DNA of 64,000 bases from Inonotus obliquus (lineage: Eukaryota; Basidiomycota; Agaricomycetes; Hymenochaetales; Hymenochaetaceae): NCBI GenBank assembly GCA_032164295.1, contig JAJHTX010000003.1, forward strand, positions 186,001 to 250,000. The letters run 5' to 3'. Under the pieces are notes generated by a model. The model was not told where the DNA came from. It was given only the letters and a program-made list of their open reading frames with translations, and made no database searches. The position numbers and the translations under genes were made by a program. This document shows, in pieces, positions 60,545-64,000 of the stretch (position 1 is its first letter; the number at the start of each line of letters is the position of its first letter).

Positions 60545-60932
60545 GTACCTGCTTACATGCAATACAAGAGCCCGCTCTAGCTGATTAATCTGATTTTGCT
60601 GCGCGTCCAATTCAGAATGAACTTAGTCGAACAGTGGCTGAACTTGCGCATTCATTTCCTCCAGCTGCCGTGCCCATTCTGCCCGCTCCTCCGCATGCTG
60701 CCGCGCCCATTCTGCCCGCTTCTGCTCCAGTAGATCCGCAAAGCCCCCTTTCATCTCCTCGCGCAATGTCATCATTCCTAGCTTTCTAGTTTTCGCTGCT
60801 TTCAACCACTTTGAAGCGTGGGAGGCTTTCTCATTCTGCTATTCAATTGATTCACCAGATTGTTTGGACTAGGCAGCTGCATCCGCAGCTTCCTTTGCGT
60901 TATCGTAGAAATACATCCTAGCGGAAGCTGCA
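60545..60932 (-). pseudogene. coiled-coil hypothetical protein gene with three in-frame stops
   Basis: One continuous minus-strand frame reads ARMYFYDNAKEAADAAA, stop, SKQSGESIE, stop, ASHASKWLKAAKTRKL, MMTLREEMKGGFADLLEQKR, two tandem RAEWARQ units, EEMNAQVQPLFD, stop, then VHSELDAQQNQINQLERALV and LH before a gtaagc donor. An acceptor-like tttgcag precedes it. The frame never shifts, and composition is coding-like with heptads throughout, but two TAG and one TAA interrupt it and cannot be removed by GT...AG introns. I infer an exon of a recently inactivated gene. The family is not recognised. Confidence 0.6.
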
Positions 60933-62064
60933 AACCAAAGAACAATCGAAAGGGATGAACAAAGAAAGAATGAAGGCGGCTTACTGCTATCACTTACTTT
61001 CGGAAGTAATGGATTCAATGGTGCGACGCCGCTGGTGCCACTGCTAGTTTATGATATGAAGCTGGACGACAATTCTTCTCCTCCTTTCAGGTTGTCCATT
61101 ATATTGCGATCGAGACCTGTGTGGTGCTACAAGGGGAAAGGTAATAATATATCCGAGACTCAACAACACGACTGCGGGGTGTGAGTTGGTCAGTACCAGG
61201 TGTGAGCCGGGTGACAAAAGTGACTGTCACTGTCACGCTTTTTGCAACTCGTTTTACCTAAGTTTCAGTCGTCACAAAACACCGTACGAAATACACTGTA
61301 GAATTGTAGCACTAGTATTGTGATACTACATTTTGTCGTTCATATTCAAACACTATATCCAACATACCGAGATACTGCAATTTTATTCGCACTTTTGTAA
61401 CGGTGTCCTACATCCGCATTACTTGTGTGAAGTAGTGAATTCGATTTCGAGCAGCGTCAGCCGAGGCTCTCGCTTGATCGATCTCACTATTTTTAATACC
61501 TATGAGCGTATAGCTCTAGTTTAATAAAGACAAGAACGTGACCGCTCAACGCAGAGATTATTCGCATTTGTGTTATCGATGATGCGCTAGAATAACAAGC
61601 AGGGATACATTTATTTATTTGATCCCACTCGAGTAGAACTGCCTTCTACTTGCCAATCCAACCTCAGAAAATCCAGCCAGTCAAGCAATTTATTCCGGTC
61701 AGTTCCGCACCTTGATCACGCTGCATCGCAAGACTTCCAACGGTCTTGGCCAATCGTCTCAAGATCACATGAGTGTAATAATTGATACGATCATTCAATT
61801 GACCATTCTCGTCTGATCAGAATCCACTAATTGAGGCATCCCGTGAGTTGCAATCGAGGCAAACTAAACTGTTCATGGTGCCCGACTGTCGGAAAACATC
61901 CGGAAATGTACGAACAATATTTTCCCGATAACCTGTCCTGCAATTTAAAAACAAGACGATTCAGATTTCAGACCCATTACGCTTGCTTGTGACGACGTTC
62001 CCCTACTGACCTGTCTTCTCAACGCTAGCTCACTCCCCTTTCGCTACTCTAAAGGAACGCTCGG
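60933..62064. other. intergenic, 1.1 kb
   Basis: This stretch holds the promoter of the acetate-transporter gene. A short direct cluster tgactgtcactgtcac is at 61221-61236. No gene was seen; an ORF at 61333-61524 has no features. Confidence 0.35.
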
Positions 62065-63326
62065 ATGTCGGAAACCAAACATATTGAGAACGCTGGTCAT
62101 CATGGACAAACAAGGCAACTCACGACTGTGACACTCACGTCGGAACAGTTTGAGCAATTATACCTCCAGCCGCGCAACGGTACAGGTGCAATCAATCCGC
62201 TCGTGAGCAGAGTTGGCAATCCAACACCAATGTATGACCACTCGGTTCCACCAAAAAGTTGATAGATTTGACTGAAAATCGTATATATGCAGTGGAATCA
62301 CCTCCTTCCTGGTCGCCCTCTTGCCATTCTCGATGGATTTGATGGAGTTTCAAGGGGCGTCCGTCGCCTCTGGGATAACACTGCTAGGCGTGAGCCGAAA
62401 AGTTCGCATGACTCAACGGATTTGACCAAGACTCTTTTGCAGGCATTCTACGCGGTGGCGGGGATTGGGCTTTATATCGCCTGTATTCTGGAGTGGACCA
62501 TCGGTAATACTTTCCCATCCGTTGTTTTCGGTGCCTTTGGTGAGTTGCATTCTTTCAAGTGTGGGGTGGACGATCTCTGTCTGAATTTCGATATTTTGAT
62601 CAGGCGGATTTTGGATCGCATATGCCGTCATCATCCAGCCATCATTCGGAGTCGCTTCCAGTTTTGCCTCGCCCGAGGAGGCTACGAATAGCATTACTGC
62701 CATAGCGGCTGGTTCGGCCGCACCTGGGTACAATGCTGGGCTGGGCTTGTATTTCCTCACCTGGGCTATTTTGTGTACCGTGTTCTTCCTCGCTGCTCTG
62801 CGGACGTATGTATCTGTCGTTTGGTACAATCTTTGCAGACGCTGACCCATCTCCCAAAAATCTAGTAACGTTGCATTTGCCGGGATATTCCTCTGTATGT
62901 CCACAGGACATCTTCCCTTCTTTGAGATTATAGTATTGACTATTTTTCAAGTCCTCGTCTTTACCTTTGTAATGGTCTCAGCTGCGTACTGTAAGTAGAT
63001 CCGTAATTCACGTGATCCGGAAAGGTGATCGATCTTTCCTTGCGTTGGCGTTGACATACACATACGACCTCAGTCCACATTGGACAGGGCCGTGCTTCCA
63101 TGGCTCTGAATGAACTGAGAGCAGCGGGGGCGTTTGCCTTTGTCACATCCTTGGTATGTTTCACGTTTCGTACATCGTTTCGATTGATTAAGTCGTGTTT
63201 TAGCTCGGTGTTTGGGTAGACGTATCGCTCTTATTCGCGGCAGTAGGATTCCCAATCCAAGTCCCACTCTTTGACCTATCTGGGGCCAATAAACGCAGGC
63301 CAGCTGAAGGCCCTGACAAAGCATGA
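62065..63326 (+). CDS. GPR1/FUN34/YaaH family acetate transporter
   Basis: A six-helix plasma-membrane acetate/succinate-proton symporter or ammonium exporter (Ady2/Ato type). The ATG at 62065 gives a cytoplasmic N-terminus with SRVGNPTP in front of the first helix, the counterpart of the family's NPxP-type signature. Exons then read FLVALLPFSMDLMEFQGASV, FYAVAGIGLYIACILEWTIG followed by NTFPSVVFGAFG, GFWIAYAVIIQPSFGVAS, GYNAGLGLYFLTWAILCTVF, NVAFAGIFLCMSTGHLPFFE, and SMALNELRAAGAFAFVTSLL. It ends RRPAEGPDKA. At least six short introns. Motifs and length are normal, and the gene looks intact. Acetate use on plant matter would fit the neighbouring cellulase, but no operon logic applies in fungi. 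Confidence 0.9.
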
Positions 63327-64000
63327 GCGGTTTCTCGAAGATCGAAAGGAAATGCTGCACGTCGTGGATGAGGTCGGAAGAAACCCACGCATCCTTGACT
63401 CAACAGATCTATTTTGATGGTTACGTAATGTTGGGTTATTATCTAAACAATGTTTCACCACGCTGTGTGTATGTACAGTGTCTTTCTTTGGTGGACCGTA
63501 AATCACCACTACCACACCTCTATACACCATTTCTTTCTCCGTGCATCTCACCCACCATTCAAAAACTCGAATGCACTTCCAGTACGAAACCCATATAAAG
63601 TATTCGATTGACATAGTAACTGGGATCATGATATGCGCAACTTGGTTGGGGTTTCTTCTGATTTTCGCAGTGCTGATTTGGTTTCCGCCCTTCCATTGAA
63701 TCAATTCCTAGGAAATCTGTGGATAGGTAGATAACGTGCATGTTGAAATCCAGAAGATGATGAATCGAGGGTATGCGGGTGTTCAGAAGAGAGGTGAAGT
63801 TACTTATATGCTTGATTTCGTACATCTAATTTTAATTTCCTTTCGTAGGATTACATGGAACGGAGAAGTGAAATAGGCGTCAATTGGCTACCGTACCTCC
63901 GTGGTAATCGTCGAACAGTGAAGATCTTATACAAAGCACCGGTGCAATGATACTGGGACTATGACTGTTCTACACCGAACATGTACTTTCGCCATGATAA
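63327..64000. other. 3' flank, no gene seen
   Basis: Downstream of the acetate transporter. ORFs on both strands (63276-63825) overlap each other and have no motif. The window ends without a further gene. Confidence 0.4.

Overview
The window is nuclear DNA of a filamentous basidiomycete, most likely an agaricomycete. Genes are monocistronic and cut by many short introns of about 50 bases with GT...AG ends. Families that are typical or expanded in mushrooms and their relatives recur: atypical HRDC-type kinases, 7TM-like membrane proteins, a GH7 cellulase, a cysteine-free polyporopepsin-type protease, a HET-domain protein and DUF1275. I cannot name the species. No bacterial or viral genes, rRNA, tRNA or CRISPR were seen.

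Left part (0.5-18.4 kb): two tandem short-chain dehydrogenases with mitochondrial-like N-termini, two copies of an unrecognised small family, a TspO-like membrane protein, a BCS1-type AAA ATPase, a weakly supported small gene, a secreted aspartic protease, and a single-pass membrane protein with a signal peptide and a long Ser-rich tail.

Middle (18.5-44.5 kb): a HET-domain protein flanked by diverged direct repeats, then a minus-strand array of related kinase-like genes in successive stages of decay (remnant, frameshifted copy, copy broken by a frameshift and a 1.36 kb insertion with a 6-bp target duplication, 5' remnant, stop-containing copy, one intact copy). Interleaved are a divergent metacaspase, a GT15 mannosyltransferase, an amino-acid permease and a single-exon protein with a helical N-terminus and a catalytically dead kinase domain (MLKL-like order of domains). 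HET protein, metacaspase and pseudokinase lie within 20 kb, which suggests, but does not prove, a self-recognition or cell-death neighbourhood. A frame-broken WD40/F-box-like gene closes this part.

Right part (46.3-64 kb): a stand-alone indole-3-glycerol-phosphate synthase, a domain normally part of the trifunctional fungal TRP1 protein; an aldo/keto reductase; two convergent copies of a 7TM-like membrane protein; a GH7 cellobiohydrolase without a cellulose-binding module; a DUF1275 membrane protein; about 4 kb with little but a stop-riddled coiled-coil pseudogene; and a GPR1/FUN34/YaaH acetate transporter.

Multi-exon gene spans run from start to stop codon and include introns. Exon joins were read by eye, so ends of the less conserved genes are approximate.
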